Below, one piece after another: positions 8,918-17,432 of a DNA stretch of 64,000 nucleotides; position 1 is the stretch's first letter; every line of letters begins with the position of its first letter. The position numbers and the translations under genes were made by a program. The stretch spans positions 1,822,001 through 1,886,000 of the forward strand of contig NZ_CP051428.1 in the NCBI RefSeq assembly GCF_012676905.1, read 5' to 3'. The notes below the pieces were generated by a model, which was given only the letters and a program-made list of their open reading frames with translations, had not been told where the DNA came from and did not search any database. Origin of the DNA: Paenibacillus albicereus (GTDB taxonomy: Bacteria; Bacillota; Bacilli; Paenibacillales; Paenibacillaceae).

Positions 8918-9514
8918 ATGAGAATCGGACTCACAGGCGGCATCGCCAGCGGCAAAAGCACCGTCTCCCGCATGCTGCGGGAGAGAGGCGCGTTCGTATC
9001 GGACGCCGACGAGGCGGCCCGCGCCGTCGTCGAGCCGGGGGAGCCCGCGCTCGGCGACATCGTACGCGCCTTCGGCGACGGCGTGCTGCAGCCGGACGGA
9101 CGGCTGGATCGGGCCGCCCTCGGCCGCATCGTCTTCGGCCAGCCGGACAAGCTCCGCCGGCTGGAAGGCATCCTGCACCCGGCGATCCGCCGCCGCATGC
9201 AGGAGGAGATGGAGCAGGCGGAGAGGCATAGGCCGGACCGGCTCGTCTTCGCGGACATTCCGCTGCTGTTCGAGACCGGACAGGACAAGGCCTATGACGG
9301 CGTGCTGACGGTATACGCGCCGGCGGACGTCCAGCTTGAGCGGCTGATGAAGCGCAGCGGGATGGACGAGGCGGAGGCGCGCCGGCGGATCGGCCTGCAG
9401 CTCGACCTCGAGGAGAAGCGGCTGCGAGCGGACTGGGTCATCGACAACGGCGGCAGCGAGGAGGAGACTCGGCTGCAGGTCGAGCGCTTCCTCTCCGAGC
9501 GGGGGAGGCCATGA
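8918..9514 (+). CDS. coaE: Dephospho-CoA kinase
   Basis: Last step of coenzyme A synthesis: phosphorylation of dephospho-CoA. 198 residues, standard length. P-loop GGIASGKST is at residues 7-15, followed by DADEAAR, the LEGILHPAIR helix, and VFADIPLLFETG. The start is the ATG after AAAGGAGG. It overlaps the next gene by ATGA, and the mutM-ytaF-coaE order is conserved in Bacilli. Confidence 0.96.
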   Translation: MRIGLTGGIASGKSTVSRMLRERGAFVSDADEAARAVVEPGEPALGDIVRAFGDGVLQPDGRLDRAALGRIVFGQPDKLRRLEGILHPAIRRRMQEEMEQAERHRPDRLVFADIPLLFETGQDKAYDGVLTVYAPADVQLERLMKRSGMDEAEARRRIGLQLDLEEKRLRADWVIDNGGSEEETRLQVERFLSERGRP

Positions 9515-10089
9515 GCTGGGGCTGGCTTGCCCGCAAGCGGGTGCTGCTGGTCGTGCTGATCGGCTTCATCGCCCTGCTGTTCCTGAAGTCCGACTGGCTC
9601 GGGCGCATGATGTATCCGATCCCCTTCAAGGACAGCATCGAACAGGCGGCCGCCGAGCAGAAGGTCGACCCGTATCTGATCGCGGCGATCATCCGGGTGG
9701 AATCCAACTTCCGTGCGGACAAGCTATCCAGCAAAGGGGCGGGCGGCGTCATGCAGCTCATGCCGGATACGGCGGAGTGGATCATCGGAGCCGCCAAGTT
9801 CAAGACGATGTCCCGCGACGCCGTCATGAGCGGGGTCGAGGAAAATATTCGCGCCGGCTCCTGGTACGTGCATTCGCTGCACGACCAGTTCAAGGGGAAC
9901 CAGGCGGCTTCGGTCGCCGCGTACAACGCCGGTCCGGGAAAGGTCGGCCAGTGGCTCCAGGAGGGCCGCTGGGACGGAACGCTGGCGCGGCTCGATCAAG
10001 TGCCTTATGGCGAGACCCGCCATTACGTGCAAAGAGTCAATTATTACTACAAAAAGTACAAAAGCCTTTATCCGGAATGGTCCCGTTAG
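9511..10089 (+). CDS. Membrane-anchored lytic transglycosylase (SLT domain)
   Basis: Peptidoglycan-cleaving enzyme, 192 residues. One N-terminal membrane anchor (about residues 11-28, VLLVVLIGFIALLFLKS) is followed by a goose-type SLT domain. The catalytic Glu lies in AAIIRVESNF, followed by GAGGVMQLMPDTAEW, AAYNAGPGKV and the C-terminal ETRHYVQRVNYYYKKY. It is translationally coupled to coaE by ATGA. Its place between coaE and nrdR is typical of Paenibacillaceae. A role in sporulation or wall turnover is possible but not shown. Confidence 0.93.
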   Translation: MSWGWLARKRVLLVVLIGFIALLFLKSDWLGRMMYPIPFKDSIEQAAAEQKVDPYLIAAIIRVESNFRADKLSSKGAGGVMQLMPDTAEWIIGAAKFKTMSRDAVMSGVEENIRAGSWYVHSLHDQFKGNQAASVAAYNAGPGKVGQWLQEGRWDGTLARLDQVPYGETRHYVQRVNYYYKKYKSLYPEWSR

Positions 10090-10110
10090 GTATAATGGAA
10101 ACGAGACATG

Positions 10111-10154
10111 AAAAAGGCCCGGAGCATCCGCTTCGGGACGGCTCCGGGCCTTTC
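10111..10154 (+). terminator. Bidirectional terminator between lytic transglycosylase and SASP genes
   Basis: AAAAAGGCCCGGAGC pairs with GCTCCGGGCCTTT. It serves both convergent genes. Confidence 0.85.
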
Positions 10155-10167
10155 GGTATGAGGTCAA

Positions 10168-10386
10168 TTATTTGTATTGACCTGCGAGGGATTGCTCGCC
10201 GATGGTGACAAGGCGTTTCGTGATGTAACCACCGAGGGAGCCAGCGTCATAAGTCGTGAAGTTGCCGTAGTAGCCGTCCTGCGGGATGGCGATACCGAGT
10301 TCTTGAGCAACTTCATACTTCATTTGGTCCAGGGCTGCATGGGAACCCGTTACGACCAGCTTGTTGCTGTTGTTGTTTTGGGACAT
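10168..10386 (-). CDS. Alpha/beta-type small acid-soluble spore protein
   Basis: 72-residue DNA-binding spore protein that coats and protects spore DNA and is degraded at germination. Family landmarks: N-terminal Asn-rich start, LDQMKYEVAQELGI (the GPR protease site region), GYYGNFTTYDAGSLGGYITKRLV. Shine-Dalgarno GAGGAGGTG precedes the ATG. A sigma-G-type promoter lies upstream (10418-10446). It proves the host forms endospores. Confidence 0.97.
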   Translation of the reverse strand: MSQNNNSNKLVVTGSHAALDQMKYEVAQELGIAIPQDGYYGNFTTYDAGSLGGYITKRLVTIGEQSLAGQYK

Positions 10387-10417
10387 TGTCGTTTCACCTC
10401 CTCGCGGTTGGTAAAAG

Positions 10418-10446
10418 TATTATGTGCCGAAATGCCAGGTTCATAC
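10418..10446 (-). promoter_or_regulatory. Sigma-G-type promoter of the SASP gene
   Basis: On the minus strand GTATG (-35, 10446-10442) is followed after 17 bp by CATAATA (-10, 10424-10418). Both fit the forespore sigma-G consensus (GHATR, CATNHTA), as expected for an SASP gene. Confidence 0.75.
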
Positions 10447-10540
10447 GCAGGGAGAAGATAAATTTGTACAAATGGCTGACAGCCTTTGCGCAGAGCGGGA
10501 TCGCCGCCGCGCGCCACCCTGAGGAAAAGGAGGGGCAACG

Positions 10541-11008
10541 ATGAAATGTCCCTATTGCGAGCATAACGGCACCAAGGTGCTGGATTCCCGTCCCGCCAAC
10601 GGGGACAAGTCCATCCGTCGCCGCCGCGAATGCGAGAAGTGCAGCCGCCGCTTCACGACGTTCGAGATGATCGAGGAGACGCCGCTGATCGTCATCAAAA
10701 AGGACGGCAGCCGCGAGGAGTTCAGCCGCGACAAGATCCTGCGAGGCCTCATCCGAGCCTGCGAGAAGCGGCCGGTGCCGGTCGAGCGCCTGGAGGAGAT
10801 CGTCTCCGAGGTCGAAAAGGAGCTGCGGACGACGGCCCAGGCCGAAATCGACAGCCGGGCCATCGGCGAGCTCGTCATGCAGCAGCTCTATCCGGTGGAC
10901 GAGGTCGCCTACGTGCGCTTCGCTTCGGTCTACCGCCAGTTCAAGGACATCGACATGTTCATGAAGGAGCTGTCCAGCCTGCTGTCCAAAAATCCGGCCG
11001 AGAGCTGA
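10541..11008 (+). CDS. nrdR: Transcriptional repressor NrdR
   Basis: Represses ribonucleotide reductase genes according to ATP/dATP state. 155 residues, standard length. A zinc ribbon uses C3, C6, C31 and C34 (MKCPYC and ECEKC); an ATP-cone follows ([23 protein letters not shown] split over residues ~47-69) and extends to about residue 140. The ATG is preceded by AAAAGGAGG. In Bacilli nrdR follows the polA-coaE region and precedes dnaB, but here the region after it is occupied by unrelated genes, so the conserved block ends at this point. Confidence 0.97.
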   Translation: MKCPYCEHNGTKVLDSRPANGDKSIRRRRECEKCSRRFTTFEMIEETPLIVIKKDGSREEFSRDKILRGLIRACEKRPVPVERLEEIVSEVEKELRTTAQAEIDSRAIGELVMQQLYPVDEVAYVRFASVYRQFKDIDMFMKELSSLLSKNPAES

Positions 11009-11037
11009 GGCGGCCGCGGCAAGGCCGTTATGACGGC

Positions 11038-11094
11038 AAAAAGCCCGAACCGTCTTCGTGCATGCGAAGAGGCTCGGGCTTTTTGGCGCGACGT
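11038..11094 (+). terminator. Bidirectional terminator between nrdR and the SDR gene
   Basis: AAAAAGCCCGA pairs with TCGGGCTTTTT, with an inner CTTCG/CGAAG stem. Serves both convergent transcripts. Confidence 0.85.
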
Positions 11095-11101
11095 GACCGA
11101 A

Positions 11102-11854
11102 TTACTTGGCGTAGTAGCCGCCGTCGATCGGCAGCTCGACGCCGGTAATATAGGAGGACTCGTCCGACGCGAGGAACAGCACGCCGTTCGCGATATCCTC
11201 GGCTTTGCCGAGGCGAGGCAGCGGCGTCTGCATCTGGAACCACTGCACCATCTGCGGGTCCTTGAACATGTCGACGGTCATCGGGGTCTCGATGAATCCG
11301 GGATGGATCGAGTTGCAGCGGATGTTGTGCTTCGCATAGTCGACCGCGGTCGCCTTCGTCAGCAGGCGGACGGCGCCTTTGCTGGCCGTGTAAGGGCCGG
11401 TGCCGCTGCCGCCGGTGAGGCCGGCGATCGAGGAGATGTTGATGATGGAGCCGCCGCCCGCTTCGATCATCTGCGGGATGACGTATTTCTGGCCGAGGAA
11501 GATGCTCGTGACGTTGATCTTCATCACTCGCTCCCAGTTGTCGACCGTCTGGTCCATGAACGGAGTGGCGTCCGAGATGCCGGCGTTGTTGACGAGGATG
11601 TCGATCTTGCCAAAGACGGACACCGCCTCCGCGACGACGCGCTGCCAATCCTCTTCGGAGGCGACGTTATGCTTGAAGCCTGCGGCTTCTCCGCCGGCTG
11701 CCTTGATTTCCTCGACGACGGCCTGGAGCTTGTCCTCCTGCAGGTCCGTGACGACGACCTTCGCGCCTTCCTTGGCGAACAGCAGCGCGTCCGCCTTGCC
11801 CATGCCGCCGGCGGCGCCGGTTACGATCGCGACTTTTCCTTTGAGTCGATCCAT
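11102..11854 (-). CDS. Short-chain dehydrogenase/reductase (classical SDR)
   Basis: NAD(P)-dependent oxidoreductase of the glucose-1-dehydrogenase/3-oxoacyl-ACP-reductase type, 250 residues. Cofactor motif TGAAGGMG is at 12-19, NNAG at 89-92, catalytic S141/S142, Y155 and K159 (YTASK), and the C-terminal GVELPIDGGYYAK. An acidic residue (D37 in VVTDLQ) at the end of strand 2 suggests NAD(H) preference. The start ATG has GGAGGAA upstream. It lies 50 bp downstream of a MarR regulator on the same strand, so the two probably form an operon. Substrate not predictable. Confidence 0.92.
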   Translation of the reverse strand: MDRLKGKVAIVTGAAGGMGKADALLFAKEGAKVVVTDLQEDKLQAVVEEIKAAGGEAAGFKHNVASEEDWQRVVAEAVSVFGKIDILVNNAGISDATPFMDQTVDNWERVMKINVTSIFLGQKYVIPQMIEAGGGSIINISSIAGLTGGSGTGPYTASKGAVRLLTKATAVDYAKHNIRCNSIHPGFIETPMTVDMFKDPQMVQWFQMQTPLPRLGKAEDIANGVLFLASDESSYITGVELPIDGGYYAK

Positions 11855-11904
11855 GGTTGATTCCTCCGCATTCAGTTGGATTGTCGTGGACGTTGTTGCC
11901 CATG

Positions 11905-12354
11905 CTAAGATGTCCCGGTGGAGTCCTTTTCTTGCTGCAAATGAGCGATCAGCTGCCGGTACGAGCGTTCGAGCAGCATCCGCTCCTCTTCGGTAAAGCC
12001 TTCCCATGCCCCGTCCATCAGCTCTTCGAACCGGTCCAGCAGTCCTTTTTCGGCTGCCGCTCCGGCTTCCGTAATCTGCAGGAACACGATTCGCCGGTCC
12101 TGCTCGGAGACGATCCGCTCGACGTAGCCCTTCTGCACGAGCTTCGTGCTGAGGTTCGTCACGGCGGACGGCGTCACCTCCAGGCGTGCGGCCAGCTCGG
12201 ACGAGGCCTTGCGGCCTTCGCGGGCCAGCGTCTGCAGGATCGCGTACTGCGGCGCCGAGAGGGAAGGGTCCTGCAGCTTGGTGAAGCGCTCGACGAGCGT
12301 CTGCATGTACTCGCCGATCAGGCGGGATAGAGGGTGCTGCGGATTCAGCGGCAA
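11905..12354 (-). CDS. MarR-family transcriptional regulator
   Basis: 149-residue winged-helix regulator. The DNA-binding region is ASSELAARLEVTPSAVTNLSTKLVQKGYVERI (quoted in part: SSELAARLEVTPSAVT is the recognition helix-turn-helix, roughly residues 52-67), followed by the DRRIVFLQITEAG wing. The first in-frame start is TTG at 12354, but GAGGTG sits only 1 bp before it; an ATG at residue 17 (12306) is an alternative. It probably represses itself and the adjacent SDR gene: a GTTAA-N6-TTAAC element lies just upstream. Confidence 0.9.
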   Translation of the reverse strand: MPLNPQHPLSRLIGEYMQTLVERFTKLQDPSLSAPQYAILQTLAREGRKASSELAARLEVTPSAVTNLSTKLVQKGYVERIVSEQDRRIVFLQITEAGAAAEKGLLDRFEELMDGAWEGFTEEERMLLERSYRQLIAHLQQEKDSTGTS

Positions 12355-12387
12355 TCACCTCGCGTGTCGATGGGATTCATCGATAAT

Positions 12388-12413
12388 AGTTAATAGGTCT
12401 TAACAGTTAATAG
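12388..12413 (-). promoter_or_regulatory. Candidate MarR operator
   Basis: An inverted repeat GTTAA-N6-TTAAC (12389-12404) overlaps two direct copies of AGTTAATAG 17 bp apart (12388-12396, 12405-12413). It lies 34 bp upstream of the MarR start in an otherwise GC-rich region, fitting an autoregulatory operator. Inference only. Confidence 0.45.
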
Positions 12414-12522
12414 AGTAGAACATTTTTTCGAAGAAAGCAAATGGCATTGGCCGGAAACTCGGCGGTGTGACGCAGCCGTTTGACGCCTTGCCCGCAGCAT
12501 CAAAAGAATGGCGAATAAAGTG

Positions 12523-12552
12523 TTGACACTTCATTTAGTCACATGGTATATT
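12523..12552 (+). promoter_or_regulatory. Sigma-A promoter of the tRNA-Ala gene
   Basis: TTGACA (12523-12528), 18-bp spacer, TATATT (12547-12552), about 70 bp before the tRNA. A perfect -35. Confidence 0.75.
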
Positions 12553-12620
12553 CTTTCTTGTCGCGGTAAGCAAATCTCTTCGAAATAGAAGCAGAGGACA
12601 TACATACGACATCCCTATAC

Positions 12621-12693
12621 GGGGCCTTAGCTCAGCTGGGAGAGCGCATCGCTGGCAGCGATGAGGTCAGGGGTTCGATCCCCCTAGGCTCCA
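12621..12693 (+). tRNA. tRNA-Ala (anticodon GGC)
   Basis: A 73-nt cloverleaf: acceptor GGGGCCT with AGGCTCC and discriminator A, D-arm AGCTCAGCTGGGAGAGC, anticodon stem CATCG/CGATG around CTGGCAG (anticodon GGC), and T-arm GGGGTTCGATCCCC. The G3:U70 wobble pair that defines alanine identity is present. The 3' CCA is not encoded. It has its own sigma-A promoter and terminator, so it is a single-gene unit. Confidence 0.97.
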
Positions 12694-12702
12694 TAGAAGC
12701 AG

Positions 12703-12732
12703 AACACCATCACAGCCTGTGATGGTGTTTTT
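12703..12732 (+). terminator. Rho-independent terminator after tRNA-Ala
   Basis: AACACCATCACA, loop GCC, TGTGATGGTGTT, then a T-run: a strong perfect hairpin 10 bp after the tRNA. Confidence 0.92.
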
Positions 12733-12915
12733 CGTTTCATTTATAGGGCCCAGAGGAGGACGGATTTCGGGTTCAGCCCTCGGATAAAATGAACGAATTT
12801 CGGTTCCCGACAATCTTTGGACATCGCTGCGATATCCGGTACGGTTGTATCCTCCACGCTGTTTTCGTATTCTTAGAGAAGGCAAGCTAATGACGAACAA
12901 GAAGAGAGCGCAGCT

Positions 12916-13545
12916 ATGATGAAAAAAATTTCGATGACGATCCTTTACGCCTGGGTCGCGGTCGTCGTCTATCTGTACCGCGAGCCGATCCTAGGCTGGA
13001 TCGAGAGCCAGGAGTCGGCCATTCCCGTCATGCTGGCCGCGACCGGAATGGCGCTGTTCCCCGTCATCCCGTATCCGGTCGTCGGCGCCGTCATCGGGGC
13101 GGCCTACGGCCCGATCCAGGGCGGCATCGTCACCTGGGTCGGCTCGACCGCGGCTTCCTTGCTCATGTTCCTGTTCATCCGCTACGTCTTTCGGGACTGG
13201 GGGAGCCGCGTGCTGGCGCGATACGGCCGGCTGGATCGAATGACGCAGCTGTTCGAGCGCAACGCCTTTCTGATGATTCTTTTCGCGCGGCTTATCCCCT
13301 TCATCCCGTCGGTCGTCATCAACGTGTACGCGGCGCTCAGCCGCGTATCGTTCGGCGTGTACGCGACCGCATCGGCGCTCGGCAAAGTGCCGTCGATGCT
13401 GCTGTTTGTCATCATCGGCGACGGCCTCGTGTACGATGCGCGCTCGATTTGGGCGGCGGCCGCCATCTACGTCGTCTTTCTGGCCGCCACCCTGACGGGC
13501 TATCGCGGGTGGGCGCGGCGCAATTCCATTCGCCAAAGCCCATGA
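12916..13545 (+). CDS. TVP38/TMEM64 (SNARE-associated/DedA-like) membrane protein
   Basis: 209-residue inner-membrane protein with about five or six hydrophobic segments. Family landmarks are the re-entrant GMALFPVIPYPVVGAVIGAAYGP loop (quoted in part: FPVIPYPVVGAVIGAAYGP) and, in the second half, FARLIPFIPSVVINVYAAL, the conserved FxRxxPxxP motif. TVP38/DedA proteins are linked to lipid scrambling and membrane homeostasis; a specific role is not predictable here. Two Met codons open the frame and the Shine-Dalgarno is weak (AAGAGAG), so the start could be either. Confidence 0.87.
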   Translation: MMKKISMTILYAWVAVVVYLYREPILGWIESQESAIPVMLAATGMALFPVIPYPVVGAVIGAAYGPIQGGIVTWVGSTAASLLMFLFIRYVFRDWGSRVLARYGRLDRMTQLFERNAFLMILFARLIPFIPSVVINVYAALSRVSFGVYATASALGKVPSMLLFVIIGDGLVYDARSIWAAAAIYVVFLAATLTGYRGWARRNSIRQSP

Positions 13546-13548
13546 CGA

Positions 13549-13581
13549 CAAAAGCCATCCCGCAACGGGATGGCTTTTTTT
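13549..13581 (+). terminator. Bidirectional terminator
   Basis: AAAGCCATCCCG, loop CAAC region, CGGGATGGCTTTTTTT; shared by the TVP38 gene and the convergent VOC gene. Confidence 0.9.
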
Positions 13582-13597
13582 GAATTCGCTGGCCGAT

Positions 13598-14515
13598 TCA
13601 ATCTCCCCGATAAGTCCGCTCCAGCTCGGCCAGATCGAATTTCTTCATCTTCAGGAACGCTTTCGTGACGCGATCCCGCTGCTCGGGCGTCCCTTCGCCC
13701 AGCATCTTGTCCATTACGGCGGGAGTAATTTGCCAGGAAACCCCATATTGGTCCTTCAGCCAGCCGCATTGCTCGGCGGCAGGAACGGCGGAGAGCTTGT
13801 CCCAATAATAGTCGATCTCCTCCTGCGTCTCGCAACGGACCACGAAGGAAACCGCTTCGTTGAACTGGAACGCGTGGTCATATGCGCTGTCCATCGCCGT
13901 GAACCAGGTGCTTCCGAGCCGGAAGTCGGAGAACAAGACGTGGCCCTCGCGATCGTGCTCCTGGCCGGGGCCGTAGCGGACGAGCTGGCCGGGCTGCGAG
14001 TCGCGGAACACCGAGAGGTAGAACGCCCGCGCTTCCTCCGCCTTGCCGCAGTTGGCGCCGACGAACATCAGGGAAGGAATGATCGGCGGACGGGGCTCCC
14101 CGTCCGGATTCGTCAGCATGAGCTGCCAGTTGACCCCGTATTTGTCCTGAATCCAGCTGTAATGCTTGCTGAACGGGTAGGACCCGAGCGGCATGAGAGG
14201 CGTTCCTCCATCGGACAGCTTCTCCCATGCGTCATCCAGCATGTCCTTCGCATTCGGTTCCCGCGACGGATCGAAGTTGGCGAAAAACGAAATGGAAGGA
14301 TTCACCTTGAAATGCGGTCCTGCCGAAATCGCCATGAACGGCTGCCCCCAGACGCGGAACGAGACGATATGGGCATCGCCGGAAGGCGTGTCGTTCAAAG
14401 GCGTCACGCTGTTCAAGCCGGAATCCGGGAAGACCGAGCTGTAAAACTCCGCCGCTTCCTTCGCTTCCTTGTCGAACCACAGATGCGGAACAATCGCTTG
14501 ATGGATTTTGCTCAT
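13598..14515 (-). CDS. Tandem PhnB-like VOC-family protein
   Basis: 305 residues made of two vicinal-oxygen-chelate modules (about 1-140 and 145-275) of the PhnB / '3-demethylubiquinone-9 3-methyltransferase' type. Each has the hallmark WFDKEAKEAAEFYSSVFPDS-like opening (second copy: KAEEARAFYLSVFRDS) and a W(I/L)(Q/K)DQYGVxWQ strand. The C-terminal stretch DRVTKAFLKMKKFDLAELERTY matches the tail usual in these proteins. No reaction has been assigned to this family with confidence, and the ubiquinone name is historical. ATG preceded by GGAGG. Single-gene unit. Confidence 0.85.
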   Translation of the reverse strand: MSKIHQAIVPHLWFDKEAKEAAEFYSSVFPDSGLNSVTPLNDTPSGDAHIVSFRVWGQPFMAISAGPHFKVNPSISFFANFDPSREPNAKDMLDDAWEKLSDGGTPLMPLGSYPFSKHYSWIQDKYGVNWQLMLTNPDGEPRPPIIPSLMFVGANCGKAEEARAFYLSVFRDSQPGQLVRYGPGQEHDREGHVLFSDFRLGSTWFTAMDSAYDHAFQFNEAVSFVVRCETQEEIDYYWDKLSAVPAAEQCGWLKDQYGVSWQITPAVMDKMLGEGTPEQRDRVTKAFLKMKKFDLAELERTYRGD

Positions 14516-14705
14516 GTACCTGGCCTCCTTATTGGATCTCTCTCCATTCTAACCGAAATCTCGCTGCCTGATTTCTTCCCGATTGCTGCAATCCGGGCGA
14601 TAACCGGCCTGGCCGGCCCATTCCATCCGCTAGAGCCCCTCATACGATAAAGGGCTGCAAGCCGCAGGCATGCGGCATGACCTTTGTCGGACAGGAGCTG
14701 GAGTG

Positions 14706-16091
14706 GTGAAATCCAAAACAAGACTGACCGGGAAGGTCCTTTTTCGCGGGGATCCGGGGTATGATGCCGCGCGCAAAAACTGGGACCCGCATACGGATCG
14801 GTTTCCCAAGGTATTCGTCTTTGCCCGGACGGCCAAAGACGTGTCCAACGCCATCAAGTGGGCTCGCGAGAACAAGGTGCCGATCCGGCCGAGAAGCGGC
14901 CGCCATGCGCTGGAGGTCAATCTGTCCCAAGTGAACGGCGGCATCGTCATCGATGTCAGCAAGCTCAATGAAATCAAGCTGAACAAGGTCAAGGGCACCG
15001 CCGTCGTCGGAGCCGGCAACCGGGTCGGGCGGATCGCCCACACGCTGGCGAAGCAAGGCTTCATCGCTCCTTTCGGCGACAGCCCCACGGTCGGCATCGG
15101 CGGCATCACCCTCGGCGGCGGCATCGGCCCGCTCCAGCGTACGATCGGCCTCATCAGCGACAATCTGACCGCTCTGGAAATGGTCGATGCCGAAGGCCGC
15201 ATCCTCCGAGCGAGCAAGAAGCGGAACGCGGACCTGCTGTGGGCCTCCCGCGGGGGCGGAGGAGGCAACTTCGGCGTCTGCACCAAGTATAAGTTCAAGG
15301 TTCGGAGGGCTCCGGCCAAAGCGACCGTCTACCGGATCACCTGGCCGTGGGAGCAGTTCGAGGAGGTGTTCCTCGCCTGGCAGAAGTGGGCGCCGTCCGT
15401 CGATACGAGGCTCGGCAGCGAGCTGTCGATCGGGCCGAAGAAGGGCGGCAATGTCAGCATGGAAGGGCTGTTCCTCGGCTCCAAGACCGTGGCGACGCGG
15501 CTGCTGGAGCCTCTGACGAGCATCGGGACGCCGACGAGCCGAATCATCCGGCTGCTGCCGTACGATGAAGCGGTCACGTTCCTTCTGCCGCCCGATCCGG
15601 TGCTCACGCAGCGCGAAAGCAATCAATTCTCCTCCGGCTTCGCCCGCCGGCCGTTCCCAAAAGCGGCGCTGAAGCCGATGCGCGAGTTCCTGGAGAACAT
15701 CGAGGGCGAGTTCGCCGGGTTCTTCTTCCTCAACTGGGGCGGAGCGGTGAGCCGGCCGGCGCCTCGCTCGACGGCGTTCTATTGGCGCGACGCGAAGTTC
15801 TACGCGGAGTGGAACAGCTCCTGGATCAAGCCGAGCCAGGCAGCCCGGAACATCGCGATCGTGCGCAAGACGCGCCGGAGGCTGCAGCCTTACCTCGTCG
15901 GGTCCTACATCAATGTCCCGGACCAAGGCATCAAGGCTTCCGGCCCGGTCTATTACGGCAAGAACTACCCCCGGCTGCGCCGCGTGAAGGCGAAGTACGA
16001 TCCGGAAAACGTGTTCCGCAATCCGCAGAGCATTCCGCCGGCCAAGCCGGGAACGGCGCTGCGGGCGAAACGGTCCCAGGCCGGCGGTTAG
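14706..16091 (+). CDS. FAD-dependent oxidoreductase, BBE/berberine-bridge type
   Basis: 461-residue flavoprotein of the PCMH/BBE superfamily, oxidising sugars or alkaloid-like substrates. The FAD-binding domain contains RSGRHALE, whose His (the RSGGH position) is the usual 8-alpha covalent FAD anchor. SPTVGIGGITLGGGIG and GGGGGNFGV complete the pyrophosphate loops, and the C-terminal BBE motif is YYGKNYPRLRRVKAKYDPEN. The second covalent anchor, a Cys before the TVGxGG loop, is replaced (GDSPTVG), so single-point attachment is predicted. Start chosen at GTG 14706, 8 bp after AGGAG; GTG 14703 is equally in frame. No signal peptide. Confidence 0.88.
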   Translation: MKSKTRLTGKVLFRGDPGYDAARKNWDPHTDRFPKVFVFARTAKDVSNAIKWARENKVPIRPRSGRHALEVNLSQVNGGIVIDVSKLNEIKLNKVKGTAVVGAGNRVGRIAHTLAKQGFIAPFGDSPTVGIGGITLGGGIGPLQRTIGLISDNLTALEMVDAEGRILRASKKRNADLLWASRGGGGGNFGVCTKYKFKVRRAPAKATVYRITWPWEQFEEVFLAWQKWAPSVDTRLGSELSIGPKKGGNVSMEGLFLGSKTVATRLLEPLTSIGTPTSRIIRLLPYDEAVTFLLPPDPVLTQRESNQFSSGFARRPFPKAALKPMREFLENIEGEFAGFFFLNWGGAVSRPAPRSTAFYWRDAKFYAEWNSSWIKPSQAARNIAIVRKTRRRLQPYLVGSYINVPDQGIKASGPVYYGKNYPRLRRVKAKYDPENVFRNPQSIPPAKPGTALRAKRSQAGG

Positions 16092-16107
16092 GCCGGGACG
16101 ACAAGCA

Positions 16108-16149
16108 AGAGACGAAGCGGAGGCTGGCCTCGCTTCGTCTCTTTTTTTT
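16108..16149 (+). terminator. Bidirectional terminator
   Basis: AGAGACGAAGCG pairs with CGCTTCGTCTCT, then eight T; separates the BBE gene from the convergent MFS gene. Confidence 0.88.
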
Positions 16150-16212
16150 GCTGCGGCCGCGCCGTTCATCCAAGCGGGACAGACAAGCCCGCGCCCCGCT
16201 CGCTTCCGAACC

Positions 16213-17400
16213 TCAAACCGCGTTTCTCTGTGCTGCCTGGATGTCGGCCCTGCGGCTGAGCGCGAAGCTGGCGAGCGCCGCCGCGAAGCCAAGTCCGATC
16301 AGCGATGCCGCAAGCCACGGATGGAATTCGACCGCATCGGTCCGATCGATCAGCCATCCTCCCGCTCCCGCGCCGCCGGCGATGCCGAGGTGGATGACGG
16401 AGGTGTTCAGGCTGAGCACGAAGTTGGCCGACTTGGGCGCTTGCTGGATCATATAGCTCTGCACCGCAGGGCCGGAGGCGAACAAAGCGAAGAACAGGAT
16501 GGCGATCAATGCGACCGCGATCGGCGTCGAGAAGGCGAGGATCGGCAGAAGCGCCAGCGCCAGCAGATGGAGCAGGAGACTCGTGCCGAGCGTCCGCGCG
16601 GCTCCCCAGCGGTCGACGAGGCTGCCGCCGAGCCGGGAGGCGAATGCGCCGATCAGCCCGAGAGCGAGCAGGAGAAAGGCGATATCCGCCGTTCGGAAGT
16701 CCAGCATCTGCTGCAGGTAAGGGGAGATATAGGTGAGGAAGACGGAATTTCCCCCCTCGCGGAGCAGCGAGATCAAAAATGCCGTCAGGATGACCGCGCT
16801 GCCCGCATTCTTCAGCTGGCGGGACAACGGAACCGGCTCGTCGCCCTCCACTCGGGGCATGAGGCGGAAAATGACGGCGCCGACGGCTGCACTGAGAGCG
16901 CCGAGCAGGACGAAGATCGCTTGCCAGCTCAGCCATTCGGCGATGGCGACGCCGAGCGGCACGCCGAGGATCAGCGCGCTGCTGAAGCCGAGGATGATCG
17001 TGCCGACGGACCGCCCCAGCTTGTCGGCCGGTACGAGCTTGGCGGCGACGCCGAGGGATGCGACGAGAAAGACGCCGGAGCTTGCTCCGAGCACCGCCCG
17101 CGCCGCCATCAGCGACTCGATCGTCGAGCTCAAGGCGGACCAGGCGTTGCCGGCAATGAAGACGGCCAGCGAGCCGAGCAGCAGCGACTTGCGGTCCGTG
17201 CGGCTGGTCAGGACGATGAGCAGCGGGGTCGCGATCGCGAACGACAAGGAATAGACGGCAATCAATTGCCCGGCGACGGCCAAGGAAATATTTACATCCT
17301 CGGCGATGCGGGGTAGAATTCCTGATACGACCAGCTCCGAGGTGGCGGTGAGGAACACGCCGAGCGCAAGCAGATAGATCGTAAACGCGTTTGTTTTCAT
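16213..17400 (-). CDS. MFS transporter, DHA1-type efflux family
   Basis: 395-residue proton-coupled exporter with 12 predicted helices. The first helix pair carries the AraJ/YdhP-like opening LALGVFLTATSELVVSGILP. Motif A (TSRTDRKSLLLG) follows helix 2, and motif C-like GFSSALILGVPLGVAI lies in helix 5, a signature of antiporters. Substrate unknown (drug, sugar or arabinose-polymer efflux are family options). It is divergent from an HxlR regulator, with a palindrome over its promoter, so expression is probably derepressed by a reactive or toxic compound. Confidence 0.9.
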   Translation of the reverse strand: MKTNAFTIYLLALGVFLTATSELVVSGILPRIAEDVNISLAVAGQLIAVYSLSFAIATPLLIVLTSRTDRKSLLLGSLAVFIAGNAWSALSSTIESLMAARAVLGASSGVFLVASLGVAAKLVPADKLGRSVGTIILGFSSALILGVPLGVAIAEWLSWQAIFVLLGALSAAVGAVIFRLMPRVEGDEPVPLSRQLKNAGSAVILTAFLISLLREGGNSVFLTYISPYLQQMLDFRTADIAFLLLALGLIGAFASRLGGSLVDRWGAARTLGTSLLLHLLALALLPILAFSTPIAVALIAILFFALFASGPAVQSYMIQQAPKSANFVLSLNTSVIHLGIAGGAGAGGWLIDRTDAVEFHPWLAASLIGLGFAAALASFALSRRADIQAAQRNAV

Positions 17401-17432
17401 TGGAGATCGTTCCCTTCGGTTTGTTTGATTGG

